From: Iris pallida
Taxonomy: Eukaryota; Streptophyta; Magnoliopsida; Asparagales; Iridaceae
DNA: 64,000 nucleotides
Reading direction: 5' to 3'
NCBI GenBank assembly: GCA_029216955.1
Contig: JANAVB010029819.1
Location: 31,564,759 to 31,628,758 of the forward strand
Shown: positions 25,801-37,929 of the stretch, one piece after another
Layout of the letters: the number at the start of each line of letters is the position of its first letter
How positions within the stretch are numbered: the first letter of the stretch is position 1
The notes under the pieces: model-generated
Told to the model about the DNA's origin: nothing
The model's database searches: none
The model's input: the letters and a program-made list of their open reading frames with translations, nothing else
Position numbers and translations under genes: made by a program

Positions 25801-27681
25801 TGCCATGAGCAACCGCTGTCGAGGATCCATTTGTTTCTAGCATTTGAAGGGTGTTTCACCTACAAAAGAATTTGCAGATAATAACTTTGGTACCCATTTC
25901 TTGTAGGGTCCTGGAATGTTAGTTTTTGGTATCCATGCACAAATCTTTAAATCAACAATCTTTCTAACTTTACATACAGAAAAAAATATGACCAATGGTA
26001 CCACAATAGTGACATCTAGCATGTTTAGTGTTGAATGAAGTGTGTTGTGCATTGTTGGTAGGTCTAGGTTTTCTAGTATAAAAGAATGTATGCCTATTTC
26101 TCTTTTTGAGCAAAGGTTTGGTTTAGTTAGGTCTGATAGATTTGGGTTTGACTGTGTTCCAATGATTCGGTAAGTGACCCGTGTTAGGGTAGGAAGCAGC
26201 AACTTCAGGCTGTTTTCCTAACCTAATTTTCAACTTTTTGGAGGTGTCATGTAACAAGCTATATTTAGCAGTGACTGCATCATTTCTAATAATAGCTTGT
26301 TGGAGACTTTTCTTCTCTTTAAGTAAGTCTTCCTCTAATTGGGTAATGGTCTTGTCCTTCTCTTTGGATAGTCTTTGGGTCTCGTGTAATAACAGCTTAA
26401 CAAATGAAAGCTCACCTACCTTACTAGAACTATTACTACTTCTAACCTCATCTAGTAGGTCGGTATGTCTTTCTATTTCACCTTTGTACTCTTTGAGTAC
26501 CTACGCAGTCTACTGTAATCACCTATGAGGTCAGTAAAGGCTTCTCCTAGTTGCTCAAAGCTAAAATCATCATAAGTATCAAACAGGGGGTTAGTGGTTA
26601 CCTGATCGTAAGCCAGCAAACGTACATTTGCAGCATCATCTGTTTGCTCATCTTCTGAGTCGCTGGCTTCACTTTTATGCCATATGCTTGTATTGGCATA
26701 TCTTCGGGATGTAGTTTTCTTCAGGTAGCCTTTGTCATATTTGCTGCTCTTCCTGGTTAATGATGATGTTGTTGGATAGTCCTTCATCATGTGTCCTTTC
26801 TTTTTACAGCCATACTAGATAGGATCTTCTTCGTTGTTATTGTTGTTGCTGTTGCTGTTGTAGTTCTTCATTCTTCTGTTGAGTTTTATGAACTTCTCAA
26901 ATTTTCTCACCATAAGAGCTTGATCTTCAGTGTCAGTGTCACTGTCGTCGGAATTATCTTCGACAATTCTTCTATGTTGAGCTTTGAAAGCAATCAACTT
27001 CTCTGACTTCTCATTTGGTGTAGAATCTTCAAAGTCTTGAAGTTCCAGCTCGTGAGTGAGTAACTTACCCATGAGTGTTTCAATAAACATGGTTGTAAGG
27101 TCGTTCCCTTCAATGATTATTGTAGCCTTTGGAATCCAGTTCTTTGTGAGAGCTCACAGCAGTTTACGAATCTTCTCATGGTTATCGTACTCCTTGCCTA
27201 ATGATGACAGTGGATTTATAATATCTAGGAATCTCGTAAACATCTGGGTGACAGATTCGTTTGGCTTCATCTTGAATGCCTTATACTCCTGAGTAAGTCT
27301 GCTGATCTTTGACTCCTTGACTTGTGTTGTTTCTTTGTAGGTTACAACAAAAAGTTTTCACACTTTATTTCATGTTGTGCATGTAGACACCCTGTTAAAT
27401 TCAGTCATGTCTAAAGCACAAAATAAAGCGTTAATAGCACGTGCGTCAAGACTAGAATTTTTTTTCATCCTCAGTATATTTATCATGGGGTTTTTCAACC
27501 AAAACATCTTCAACAAGAATACAAGGAGGCTTTTGTAGCCATCAATAACTATTGACCATAAGTCAAAATCTAGAGATTTCAAGAAGAAACTCATCCGTGT
27601 TTTCCAACAGGTGTAATTTGTACCGTCAAACAGTAGAGGTCTGTTTGTGGCTTGGCCTTCACTTGTTAACTTCACAGTCAC
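22862..27681 (-). pseudogene. Copia gag-pol, multiply disrupted
   Basis: Gag starts with the ATG at 27679-27681 and shows DGTNYTCWKTRMSFFLKS. The CCHC knuckle near 26770-26815 has its first Cys as a TAG codon and its last as Tyr. An acidic region follows (SDSEDEQTDD). GAG-pre-integrase is at 25252-25728 (LKHNLLSISHLADHGY, LWHMRLGHANMDTISRL, CSECKKNKATRS). The integrase core at 24780-25250 retains IRSDHGCEF, but the PRTPQ motif is followed by TAA and the catalytic Glu of VVERKN is Lys. The RT-proximal part is at 24381-24782 (GKFDENIDEGIFLGYAMKSK). FDDIIF is recognisable near 23750. RNase H at 22901-23104 has FCDNTSIINLTKNPVCHSRT and KHIEIRHNFLRD. No domain is intact. Confidence 0.85.
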
Positions 27682-27763
27682 TATGTGTTGTGTTGTGATC
27701 TATATAACAGTTAAGAATAATAAAAATATATAACTGCAATGTTACCTTGCTTTACCTGTATAA

Positions 27764-27778
27764 CCTGCTTTGATACCA
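27764..27778 (-). other. Copia primer binding site (initiator tRNA-Met type)
   Basis: The minus strand reads TGGTATCAAAGCAGG two bases after the LTR end, one change from the standard TGGTATCAGAGC iMet primer site. Confidence 0.85.
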
Positions 27779-27780
27779 AT

Positions 27781-28765
27781 TGTAGGAACGAATCGTAAAG
27801 CGTAATACTCTATAGAGGGGGTGAATAGGGTAGGCGGCGGAATATTGCTAATTTAAAAAGTTAGAAGCAAGATCACAGAGAAATATCATAAGTAAATAAA
27901 TGTAAAAGCAGATAGTAGAAAGCAAACGCAAAGACGGCGATGTATACTAGTTTTCCTCTTGGGAGGACTATTCCAGTCGAAAGAACTCTAGCTTCCAGTT
28001 GAATCTACTGTTGGAAAATACCGCAAGTTTTCATATGAAGTCCTTGCAACTTCTACAAACGCGAGCTTTGATCCGAAGTACTCGACCAACTTCATTTGTG
28101 AAGTGTCTTTCTTCAATCAAGCCTCTGATTACAATCGCTGTGAAGCTTCTAGACCGTATCGTACTACAAATCGACTAGAGGATTGTAACTGGCTTGGGAT
28201 TTGAAAATTAAAGCTTCGAACACTTTGAAAGAGAGCAGTAGGCTTTAGAGAGAAGAGATGAAAGTGAATGAGTGAGTTGAAATGATCGAAATCCTTCTCT
28301 ATTTATAGCTTTTCCAAAGGCAGAACTTTGTTAGAATTCGGGTAAAAATCTATGAAAAAATCTCGGTAAGATCCATAACTGCAGGAGGACCATGTTCAAA
28401 AAACAACATTCACTAACTGAACTCTGGCCGAACTTGGGCCGAGTTCAGTCAAGGTTTTGCTACGTTTTTGCATAAATGATTTTTGGGAATTTTGAAATTC
28501 CAGTTAGAAGCTTTTTGTAAATAGGGAATGTTTTTTAAAAATGGGACATTTTGAAAACATTATTAGGGTAGCTTATTTGCCAATACGACTCAGTGTACAA
28601 TGTATTCCTAGACTCTAGAAATGTAAAAAATATATTGCATAAAAGAAATACAGACTCGAGTGGCAAACACAGCTTCGGTGTTGAATAGAATGCGTAGCAG
28701 TTCTCTGAAAATTGTCCAAGAGTCAAAATAAACTTGAGTAGCCATTATATCGATACAGAATTTGA
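27781..28765 (-). repeat. 5' LTR of the copia element
   Basis: The inner end is TGTAGGAACG at 27781 (plus strand), adjoining the primer site. It contains the GAACTCTGGCCGAACT motif at 28419 and TATTTATAG at about 28300, giving a minus-strand TATA box. The outer border is approximate. Confidence 0.65.
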
Positions 28766-29695
28766 TCAATTATTAAAGTTAGGGTACGGAAGGCTCCAGC
28801 AGGAGGGGCGCGAGGGCGTCAACCCCAGGCTGTAGTGAGTGTGCTGAGCGAAAGGGCAGGGCACGCCCAAGTGGTGCCCAATAGGTCGCGCAAGCAGAGG
28901 TGGCGCAACCTGGATAGGTGCAGCGTGGCATGTGCCACATGTAGAGGAGGAAAGGGGGAAATTCGAATTTGAATTCGAAAATTAGGAGGTGATGAGGGTG
29001 GGCAAGGATTTGGAGTTTGAATTCAAACATGGAGGGGAGTGGTGGGCGGGCAACAAGGGGGGCAGGCTGTTGGGTGACACCGGGAGCAGCTGAAGGAGAG
29101 CGATCGACCGGCAAGAGGCAACACCGGCTACATGAAAGAGGAGCATGGCGTCCACGTTTAGCCACGGCGGAGGAGACGTGGTAGAAAAGCCAACGCCGAG
29201 CCCGGGGGGGAGGAGCCCCCCCGACCGACCAAGGTAGCTGGTTCGGGGTCCACGACGACGAAGACGGACGAGGATCGAGGAGACCACTCGCGGTCGAGGC
29301 AGAGGCGGCAGAGGGGTTCTCGGCCATGGCGGGGACCGAGCTCTCCGAGGGAGACGAAGCTCAGCGAAGGAGGGACACTGCCGCAGAGAGAAGAGGTTGC
29401 CGACGAGAACAGAACGCTGGAGAAAACAAGAATTCGGAGGAGACAGCCCGGAGAGGAGGACGGAGTATGGGGATCCACCGCACGGAATGTCGGGGAAGCC
29501 AGCAGTCACCGATGGGAGGCAGAGAGGAGCCTTACCTGAGCCGAGGGGCTCCGCCACCGGAGGGGAACGACCACGCCAACAGAATCGCCTACAGGGAGCT
29601 ATCCAAGAGGAACCCGAAAAAAAAAGTGCAAAAATAAATAAATAAAAAATCAAAATAAAATAAAAAATAAAAAATAGAATAAAAAATGAAAAATT
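28766..29695 (-). other. GC-rich segment with overlapping open frames, unassigned
   Basis: Frames of 182 codons (28779-29327) and 223 codons (28982-29653) overlap on the minus strand. Both are Pro/Ser/Arg-rich and low complexity, with no domain. A CTCAG|GTAAGG donor-like site is at about 29535-29545. This may be a first exon or leader of a gene or of another LTR; I cannot decide. Confidence 0.3.
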
Positions 29696-29815
<120 letters not shown>

Positions 29816-29895
29816 GCTGGATCAAAAGCCCCCAGCGGGAGCCCCCCAAAAGCCCCTCCCCCAGTGCACCGTTGGATCGAGCGGGCTGCGTGGGG
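29816..29895 (-). repeat. GC-rich 80-bp block, inverted copy of 37709-37790
   Basis: Reads AAAAGCCCCCAGCGGG then AGCCCCCCAAAAGCCCC and CCGTTGGATCGAG. Its reverse complement recurs at 37709-37790. Each copy lies between a (TA)n tract and an LTR-like TGTAA end. Confidence 0.7.
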
Positions 29896-29900
29896 CCCAC

Positions 29901-31383
29901 TGTAAACCCCCTAACTTTCTACTACAATTTTTGTATAAATTGGTATTTAATTTGTACTTCGTATTTGTACGTCGCGTGCGAATTTGCATTTTTGTATTTG
30001 CTCGTCGAGTGGGAATATGTGCGAGGTACATATTTTTAGAAAAATATTTTTGTGATAAATATTTTTATCTATTTATTTATTGCTAAAAGTTGCACGAAGC
30101 ATCGCATTGCGAAATTTCCAATATTTTGTTTATTTATTATGAAAAGGCTATTTTAGTTAATTGGTAATTTAGAAAGTAAGTTTTATATAATTATTCTAGA
30201 CATATGAAAGGTACATGAATTTAATTCATATAATTGTTATGATTTTTGAAATTATTTATTAACATTATTTTGATAAAGTTAATTGAAATCTTGTTTGATT
30301 TAATATTTAGTTAATTATGATGATTTATGTTGAAAAAGATTTCATTGACAAGCCTTTAATTCAAATAGATTTATCTACCTTTGATTTGAATATGATAAAG
30401 TAATTTTTAAAAATGTTTTGAATCAATATAGTATTTATCTAATGGAGGATTTAAACAATCCTAATCCTTATCCCAATAGGAGTCTCCACCTCCTATATAA
30501 GGAGAGGCTCCATGATTTTTCTCATTAATTCCACAACCCCATCATTCGTGCACCATGTTTGTGCCCTCCCATCGACTATATTTTTGTCCAATACCAATAC
30601 ACAATTTCCGTGCCTGACAATCCCGGACACCACCATCCTCCGTACCCTACTTCCCTGCCACCAACCTCCGTCACCACCATCGTCATATCACCTCGGCCAA
30701 AACAACCGACTCCCGACTCCTCCAGCCACCTCGCCAGGACTTCGCACCTCTCCGGCATCGACCGTGCCCTGGCCTCGACAAACATCGACTATTGTTTCCT
30801 CCCAGGACGACCCCCGCGACACCACATCGTCTCCGCCGAAAACACAGCCTACCAACACCACACAGCCCACCGTCACTGGCACCATCACCCTTCACCACCG
30901 CCACCATAAACCCCATAACCATCGCAGTCAATAGCACACGAAAACCCCTAAGCAAATCAAAACCTCTTAACTGACACCCAGTTGTCGTCCTAGTCCGGGG
31001 TCGACTGTCGTGCTCCTTCTCCTCCTTCAGAGCCGTGGTTCTACTGCGTCACAACACCGAAACCCGTACCGAGTTCCCCGCAACCGCCTCGGCCATCAGC
31101 GGCTCCGGGGGGCATTCCCTCGACCACTCCTCGACGGCTGTTACCCAGCTTTCGTCGATGAAGCTCCCATCACACGCACGTTCATCGGTGAACCCTAGCG
31201 CACAACGCCTTTCCTGGCCCACCGTGCAGACGACCGGCACCTCGTTTCGAGCATCGGACCTGTCAGTGCCCGATGCACCATCGCCAAGCCCCGAGCGACC
31301 GAGCGCCGACGGCCGGCAGACACCTGTACACCCTTCCCGCTTCTTCTATGCCTACCGCTCCTCTCACTCCCTCGCTCAACTTT
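29901..31383 (+). other. LTR-like sequence, unassigned
   Basis: Starts TGTAAACCCCC, chromovirus LTR style, and has TATATAAGG at 30494-30502 about 60 bp before a CA-rich leader. The C-rich stretch 30520-31383 has overlapping open frames without domains. It is interrupted at 31384 by the inverted-LTR element and continues at 35534. Confidence 0.4.
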
Positions 31384-32490
31384 TGTCACTCCCCGTTCCC
31401 AAAAAAAAAATAATTTATACGTGTACTTCTTGAATGTATTTATTCAATATTTATCATGTATTTATTCTGTATTTAAATTCTTCAAATACGTGCTTATTAA
31501 TTTTTTTTGTATTTTATTTTCTGCTTTTCTTGGCTCTTGGTTCATTTCGGTTCATGGGAAACCAACTTGGTTCGGTTTGGTTCAACATGGAAAGGAATGG
31601 ATGGCTTGGATTTGGTGGAGAGAATGAATGGTGGAGATCCACTTAACCTTGATATAAAAGTTCTTCTTCCACTCTCTCTCTTCATTCATTCACATTTACT
31701 CCTCCACCAAACCCTAACCCATTTGGAGAGGCAAGTACATCTTGCACACCATGAGGGATTTCATGCATCTCCATTTATTTTTAGTCTATGTTGTTCATCT
31801 TCTCTTCCTCTACAAGTTTAGGTCTTGAAGTTTTTGTTTTTCATGGATGGTTGGGTGTAGATCTAAGTTTTAAGTTTTGGTTTTCATAGTTTTGGTTTTC
31901 ATATGAATTTAGGGTTTTGATCTATCAAACATTGTTGTTTTCGAAATTAAGTGGTTCCATTTTGTAGAGAATTTAATTCTACTAAAGTTTGGTTTTTGAA
32001 AAGTTAGATTTCGGTTTATTTTGTAGAAGTTATCTTATTACTGGTTTTAATTCCTCATATCGTGCTTCCTTGTGGTACTTGCTATTGGAGGTCTAACCTC
32101 TCTGGTTTTGCATGGCCAGATTTAGAGCCGGTTCCCGAGGACTCAGCTTACTTCCACCTCCAAGATGGTCAATACTAGAGGGATGATCGCAGGAGGACTC
32201 GAGTGGGTTCCTTACCTCCCCGCTCGTTTTGTTATTTACTTTATACTTTGCCGTTTGGCACCAACATGTTAGTCGGATTGTCTTGCACTTACTTTTGCAT
32301 AATTGTAATTAAGTCAGACTGCAGCTGATAACAATTGTGTATACTTTACTACATCATCTGGCTATATTTTGTAAAGCCAGATATCAAGAACATTTTGACT
32401 GAGCGTTTGGGACGCCTTACTGATTTATCTTACATGTTCTCTATTTCTGTTTCTCATTTGAATGATTGAGACAATAGATGCGAAATGACA
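31384..32490 (+). repeat. Left LTR (full) of the inverted-LTR element
   Basis: 1,107 bp from TGTCACTCCC to AAATGACA. The first 640 bp match the reverse complement of 34883-35533. TATA box at 31653. The end is set by the primer-site-like motif 9 bp downstream, matching the layout in the long-LTR element. Confidence 0.75.
31653..31660 (+). promoter_or_regulatory. LTR TATA box
   Basis: TATAAAAG. The inverted copy is at 35256-35263 in the right LTR. Confidence 0.65.
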
Positions 32491-32499
32491 AGGTTTTAG

Positions 32500-32517
32500 T
32501 GGTAGCCCATACAGGTC
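32500..32517 (+). other. Primer-site-position motif
   Basis: TGGTAGCCCATACAGGTC, 9 bp after the LTR end. It matches TGGTGGCCCATGCAGGTC beside the unrelated 3.9-kb LTR at 16 of 18 positions. It is not the standard iMet primer site; the tRNA is unassigned. Confidence 0.5.
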
Positions 32518-32829
32518 TTACATAGCGTAATGCAACAATCAAAACTAACCACGGAATAATCATGCCTTGACCATCAATTACACATGCTGCTTTTGTAGAA
32601 AAATAAATAAATAAATTGAAGCCTGCATGTGTGCCTGTATGTCAATATTCGGGATCGGCCAATCGATTATAATAGTTCATAGTTAATATGAACGTGTCTC
32701 ATTCATTCAATTCAATAAGACGACTAGCCAGTCTCTTAGTTCCAACTAGGAACGCATGATCAATTATTAGTCAAGTAACAGTCGGGGTCAATTTATGACA
32801 AGGCATAAAGGTCAAATTAGTATTAAGCA

Positions 32830-34790
32830 TGGGGTAGGTGAGATCCGCAAGAACACGTGGTCCCCAACAGAAAACTCTAGCGGCCTACGATGCTGGTCCG
32901 TCCAATGACGATGCCGATCTTGCGCAACTCGAAGTCGCTCTCTAATTCCCTTAACTAATTCAACTGTCTGAACAATCATTTCCGGGCCTAACATCTTCCT
33001 CTCTCCGATATCATCTCATGCATGCGGTGACCTGCACTTCTTACCATATAGTGCTTCGAATGGCGCCGTCTGGATACTAGCTTGATAACTATTGTTGTAT
33101 GAGAACTCGACTAAGTGCAGGTGACTCTCCCAAGACCCTCCAAAATCTAGAGTGCAAGCTCGCAACATGTCTTCTAAAGTCTGAATTGTTCTTTCTGATT
33201 GCCCGTCCGTCTGGGGATGGTAAGCCGTGCTAAATCTTAACTTGGTACCCAGACTATGATGTAAGCTCTTCCAGAAATATGATGTAAAACGGATATCTCG
33301 GTCTGACACAATGCTGACGGGAACTCCATGCTGCCTGACAACCTGTTGCATATACAACTCTGCCAACTTTTCTGTAGATTGCCCTACTCTGAAAGGAAGA
33401 AAGTGTGCCACCTTTGTAAGTCGATCTACTATCACCCAAATAGCATCTTTACCACTTGGTGATCTCGGTAAACCGGTCACAAAGTCCGTTGTGATGTGTT
33501 TCCACTTCCATTCCGGGATAGGAAGCGGTTGCAATAACCCAGCTGGCCTCTGCTGTTCTGCCTTCACTTGCTGACATACCAAGCAACGGGAAACAAATCT
33601 AGCTATCTCCCTCTTCATCCCGTTCCAACAGAAGTGCTGCTTGATATCTTGGTACATCTTGGTCCCTCCAGGGTGTATAGAATATTGAGAACTGTGAGCT
33701 TCTGTCATAACCTCCTGTCTGATATCTCCACTAGGCATACATAGACGTGACCCAAACCTAAGTGTACCATCTTCATGAATTCTCATCTCCTTTCTGAGTC
33801 CTGACTCATATTCTGTTCTGAGCTTCTGAATCCTTGGGTCTTGTGCCTGAGCTGCCTTGATCCTGTCTACCAAGTCGGATTGAACTTGTAAACTTGTTAG
33901 AACTCCTACATCACAAGGAAGTATAACTTCGATGCCCACCTCCTGAAGGTCTTCTAAGATGTGCTTCTGCGTTGTCAACATAAATGTGCCGCCTCTCCTG
34001 CTAAGAGCGTCTGCTACCACATTAGCCTTGCCTGGATGATACTGAAGCTCCACGTCATAATCCTTGATCAGCTCTAACCATCTTCTCTGTCTCATGTTCA
34101 GATCCTTCTGAGTAAAGATGTACTTCAGACTTTTATGATCTGTGTACATGTCTACTCGATCACCATATAAGTAATGCCTCCATAGCTTCAAAGCAAATAC
34201 TACTGCTGCCAACTCCAAGTCATGAGTTGGGTAATTCTTCTCGTGGTCTCGAAGCTGCCTAGATGCATATGCTATCACCTTTCTATGCTGCATGAGGACA
34301 CATCCAAGTCCTTTACCTGACGCATCGTAATATACTGTAAAACCTCTGGGTCCAACTGGCAATGTAAGAATAGGTGCTGATATCAACTTCTGCTTTAGAT
34401 TCTCAAATGATGCCTGGCATTCTGCCGACCAAACGAATGGCACATCCTTCCGTGTCAAGCGGGTCATAGGTGCTGAAAGCCTTGCAAAGTCTGATACGAA
34501 CCTTCTGTAATATCTTGCGAATCCCAAGAAACTCTGTACATCAGCTACGGTCTTGGGTACTGGCCAACTCTCTACTGCTTCTACCTTCTTGGGATCTACT
34601 GCTACTCCAGCTCCTGATATGATATGACCCAAAAATGAAATATGATTCGTCCAGAACTCACACTTGCTGAACTTGGCATACAACTGGTCTCTCTCAGAAC
34701 CTATAACACTTTCCTGAGGTGGCCTTCATGCTCCTCTTCACTAGCAGAATATACGAGAATGTCGTCAAGAAATACAACGACAAACTAATC
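32830..34790 (-). pseudogene. Chromovirus pol (RT C-terminus, RNase H, integrase)
   Basis: The largest open part is 555 codons (33016-34683). FVVVFLDDILVYS (RT catalytic block) lies just upstream, then a TAG where Gln is expected. RNase H shows [15 protein letters not shown] (Asp), [10 protein letters not shown] (Glu) and [11 protein letters not shown] (Asp). Integrase has an HHCC zinc site ([11 protein letters not shown] to CLVCQQ), [15 protein letters not shown] and DGQSERTIQ, so the DDE triad is present. At 33016 a TGA replaces the Trp usual in the CRSPxCWDE motif. The frame then continues as LGPEM..VGDHVFLRISPT before homology is lost at about 32830. No chromodomain remains. Confidence 0.88.
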
Positions 34791-34796
34791 TAAGTA

Positions 34797-34882
34797 TGGC
34801 ATTATGAATTTTTAGTAATGCCGTTTGGTTTGACCAATGCTCCAGCAATATTTATGGATTTGATGAACCGTATCTTTATGCC
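34797..34882 (+). pseudogene. Inverted RT fragment
   Basis: The plus strand reads [18 protein letters not shown] then MDLMNRIF. In chromoviruses this block immediately precedes the FVVVFLDDILVYS block found on the minus strand just to its left. About 90 bp of RT have therefore been flipped in place. Confidence 0.85.
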
Positions 34883-35533
34883 ATAACTTCCACAAAATAA
34901 ACCGAAATCTAACTTTTCAAAAGCCAAACTTTAGTAGAATTAAATTCTCTACAACATGGAACCACTTAATTTCGAAAACAACAATGTTTGATAGATCAAA
35001 ACCCTAAATTCATATGAAAACCAAAACTATGAAAACCAAAACTTAAAACTTAGATCTACACCCAACCATCCATGGAAAACAAAAACTTCAAGACCTAAAC
35101 TTGTAGAGGAAGAGAAGATGAACAACATAGACTAAAAATAAATGGGGATGCATGAAATCCCTCATGGTGTGCAAGATGTACTTGCCTCTCCAAATGGGTT
35201 AGGGTTTGGTGGAGGAGTAAATGTGAATGAATGAAGAGAGAGAGTGGAAGAAGAACTTTTATATCAAGGTCAAGTGGATCTCCACCATTCATTCTCTCCA
35301 CCAAATCCAAGCCATCCATTCCTTTCCATGTTGAACCAAACCGAACCAAGTTGGTTTCCCATGAACCGAAATGAACCAAGCGCCAAGAAAAAGCAGAAAA
35401 TAAAATACAAAAAAAAAATTAATAAGCACGAATTTGAAGAATTTAAATACAGAATAAATGCATGATAAATATTGAATAAATATATTCAAGAAGTACACGT
35501 ATAAAATACTTATTCTGGGAACGGGGAGTGACA
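34883..35533 (-). repeat. Right LTR (partial, inverted) of the same element
   Basis: 651 bp, the reverse complement of 31384-32026 with few differences. It stops at GAAGTTAT, where the flipped RT block begins, so the rest of this LTR, the primer site, gag and protease are gone. Confidence 0.85.
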
Positions 35534-37703
35534 ACTTTCCTTCATCATCCCCCTCTTCCTCGTTCCCATCCCTCTCTTCTCAAGCATCCTCTTCTTCTTT
35601 TCTATTTCTTTGAGTCTCCCATGTCTCTCTCTCTCTCTATCTTTGGTTATTAATTGGGTTACCGATGGTAAAGCAGCAAAGTGCTACTTTACTTCTGTTT
35701 TGTGGTTATTATATTTTTATTATTTTTATAACTTTACTTTTTTTAGTTATTATATTTTTATTATTCTTATTTCCTTACTTCTGTTTGTGGTTATTATATT
35801 TTTATCATTCTTACTTTTATGGTTTGAATATAGTATAATATAATGTATAGTTTCTATATTTAGTATATAAATTGTTATAATGGTTATTATTATTAATATT
35901 AATCCTTTTAGCAATATTTAGTTCATGATTAGGAAATCTTATACTCATTACTATTATTAAAATTATTAATTTGAACATTATACTACTATTTTTAAACTAT
36001 ATGTGGAGTAGGGGTTAGAGCCATCTATGCGATTTCAAAATTTGGGTTTTAGCCTAAAAACATATTTTTTTTAGTTTTTATTTTTATCAAATATATTTTG
36101 ACTAGTAAAACATAATTTTTTTAAATTAGAATACCTAAAATATTTTCAAGTATTACCGTAAAATTATTTTTTACTAATAAAAAGATATGTACATTTATTT
36201 CCATAAAAGTTTGCTCGATTATCCCCAATCATGACCAAATCGTTCATTCCTATCACCTCGCGAATTCGGACCCCCTCACCTCGACCACGGCTATTGGACA
36301 AAACTGGACTTGTTAAATCACCGCACCACACTAGGCGGCACATCAGGCAAGATACCTTGCCATTAGCTGTTTATTTTACTTTAGCTCATATTCATGCATT
36401 TATTCATTATTTATTTTTTTGCAAAATAAACTGTGATACATGGCATAATTAGATAGAATTTTACTGTTCAGTCTATTTCCTGCTATGTATATTTTTTTAC
36501 ACATTGAACTTAGATTTAAGGGACCACCTTTGTGTGTTGCATTCATAGGCCTTGACACATTTGTACCACGTTGTTGTGAGTCACATATAGAACTCGGACA
36601 TGCGTGACTGGCTGGCCACCAGTACGTATAAGCTGTGCGATAGGATTATCCGTTAATAGTGTTTGCATGATTAGTTTGACTTAGCGGTTAATAGAGGCTA
36701 TGTGTTTTGGATACAACATAGTAGGCATGGGGCGGGGAGGATAAGTCCTTAGCGTACGGGCTACTATGCACTTCCCTTTTATGATCCGGATGCTCCGTCG
36801 GAGATAAGGTGTGAGGACCCATGATTACTAACGGCCACTGACGTTCTGCAGAATGTTATGCTCTTATTGATTGGGCCTATGGTGTCCCAAGGGGGGACCA
36901 TGCCGATCCCAGTTTAGCCAGGGGCCATGCGTTGGAGGGTGTTCTTAAAACTGTATTCACTTAGATTTGTTAGGCACCCTTATCCGTTAGGTATGAGTAC
37001 TTTTGGTTTGGGTGCTTGTATCTGACCGTGGTATGGAAGAATAACTTATCGCAGATTAGTTGGACACATCTTGTCCTTGTTTGGTTGTAGATTTGGCTTA
37101 CTACTCCGATGAGAAGGTATTGAACCTTGTTGGGGTCCGGACACCATATTGGATTCATAACTTGGAAACATACTTCAATGTGGGTTAGTGTGCTATCTCC
37201 TATCCTTATTTGGTTGGGGCGATGATACACTAATTTAAAGGTGGGTATTAGACCATGTTATGATCCGATTGACTTATTATTGAGCAATATTTATTCAGTT
37301 TATATGGTATGATATTATGTACCTTGTTACGTCCTTTTGAGGACCTGGTTATCTCTCCAGGTGTGTGCTCTTGTCTTTCGCCGGTGTTCGAGCCGTGGTC
37401 GTGATCATCTCTATTTCTTCGAGGATGATTGCACTTTGATCGTCTTCGCTTCGCTCGCCAAACTCTTTCTTTTATTATGAATTCTCTCTCTTTTAAAATA
37501 GTTAGTAGTGGATTTGTCTCCGTCCAACATCTTGTATAAAGACATTTCATAGTCGATTATATGGTATCTTTTATTCCTTTATTTTGTGGATGAGATTAGT
37601 TAGCCTTGGTTTTACTACATTTACAGCTTATGTATACATACGAGGATTTCAGCTGGCATGTCTACTTACTTAGTCCTAAGTATTTTGGGACTGGGGCGTT
37701 ACA
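35534..37703 (+). other. LTR-like sequence ending TTTTGGGACTGGGGCGTTACA-type terminus
   Basis: AT-rich with no gene. The last 1.2 kb resembles chromovirus LTRs and ends GGGACTGGGGCGTTACA, like the terminus at 44505. ACCTGG..CCAGGT short stems occur at about 37340 and 44101. It may belong with 29901-31383, but no matching target duplication surrounds the pair. Confidence 0.45.
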
Positions 37704-37708
37704 AGGAC

Positions 37709-37782
37709 ATGTCCCCTCGATCTAACGGCGTAGTAAGAGACAGGCTTTTGGGGGGTCCCGCTGGGGGGCTCCCGATCCAGAA

Positions 37783-37790
<8 letters not shown>
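37709..37790 (+). repeat. GC-rich 80-bp block, inverted partner of 29816-29895
   Basis: Contains CCTCGATCTAACGG and CTTTTGGGGGGTCCCGCTGG, then GATCCAG. It runs into CT and (TA)n repeats. Confidence 0.7.
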
Positions 37791-37922
<132 letters not shown>

Positions 37923-37929
37923 TATATCG

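Larger units (their letters stand above)
22178..28765 (-). mobile_element. Ty1/copia Sirevirus-like element, decayed
   Basis: Minus-strand order is LTR (from 27781), iMet primer site, gag, zinc knuckle, GAG-pre-integrase, integrase, RT, RNase H, then a noncoding tail. Gag wording (LLFDGTNYTCWKTRMSFFLKSLDFDLW) and the acidic region after the knuckle resemble SIRE/Maximus elements. Many stops and frameshifts are present. Both outer borders are approximate; no target duplication was found, and the 3' LTR could not be matched end to end with the 5' LTR. Confidence 0.8.
31384..35533. mobile_element. Chromovirus-type element with inverted terminal LTRs
   Basis: The left end starts TGTCACTCCCCGTTCCC and the right end is the reverse complement, GGGGAGTGACA. 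Both are U3 starts of the same LTR family. The flanking bases are ACTTT at 31379-31383 and ACTTT at 35534-35538, so both ends look like real integration ends. Inside are one full LTR (plus), a block of pol (minus), a short RT block (plus) and a partial LTR (minus). A normal element has direct LTRs. Confidence 0.8.

Noticed and set aside
25885..25900. TTTCTTGTAGGG as the missing right end of the CACTA element
   Set aside because: Lies inside copia coding sequence, lacks the GTG terminus and any 3-bp duplication.
28779..29653. Minus-strand Pro/Ser/Arg-rich protein of 182-223 residues
   Set aside because: Two overlapping frames in GC-rich sequence, no domain and no supporting splice structure; kept as unassigned.
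29901..37703. A single solo LTR interrupted by the inverted-LTR element
   Set aside because: Start and end look LTR-like, but flanking bases (CCCAC and AGGAC) do not match and the two 80-bp flanks are inverted copies; left as an open question.
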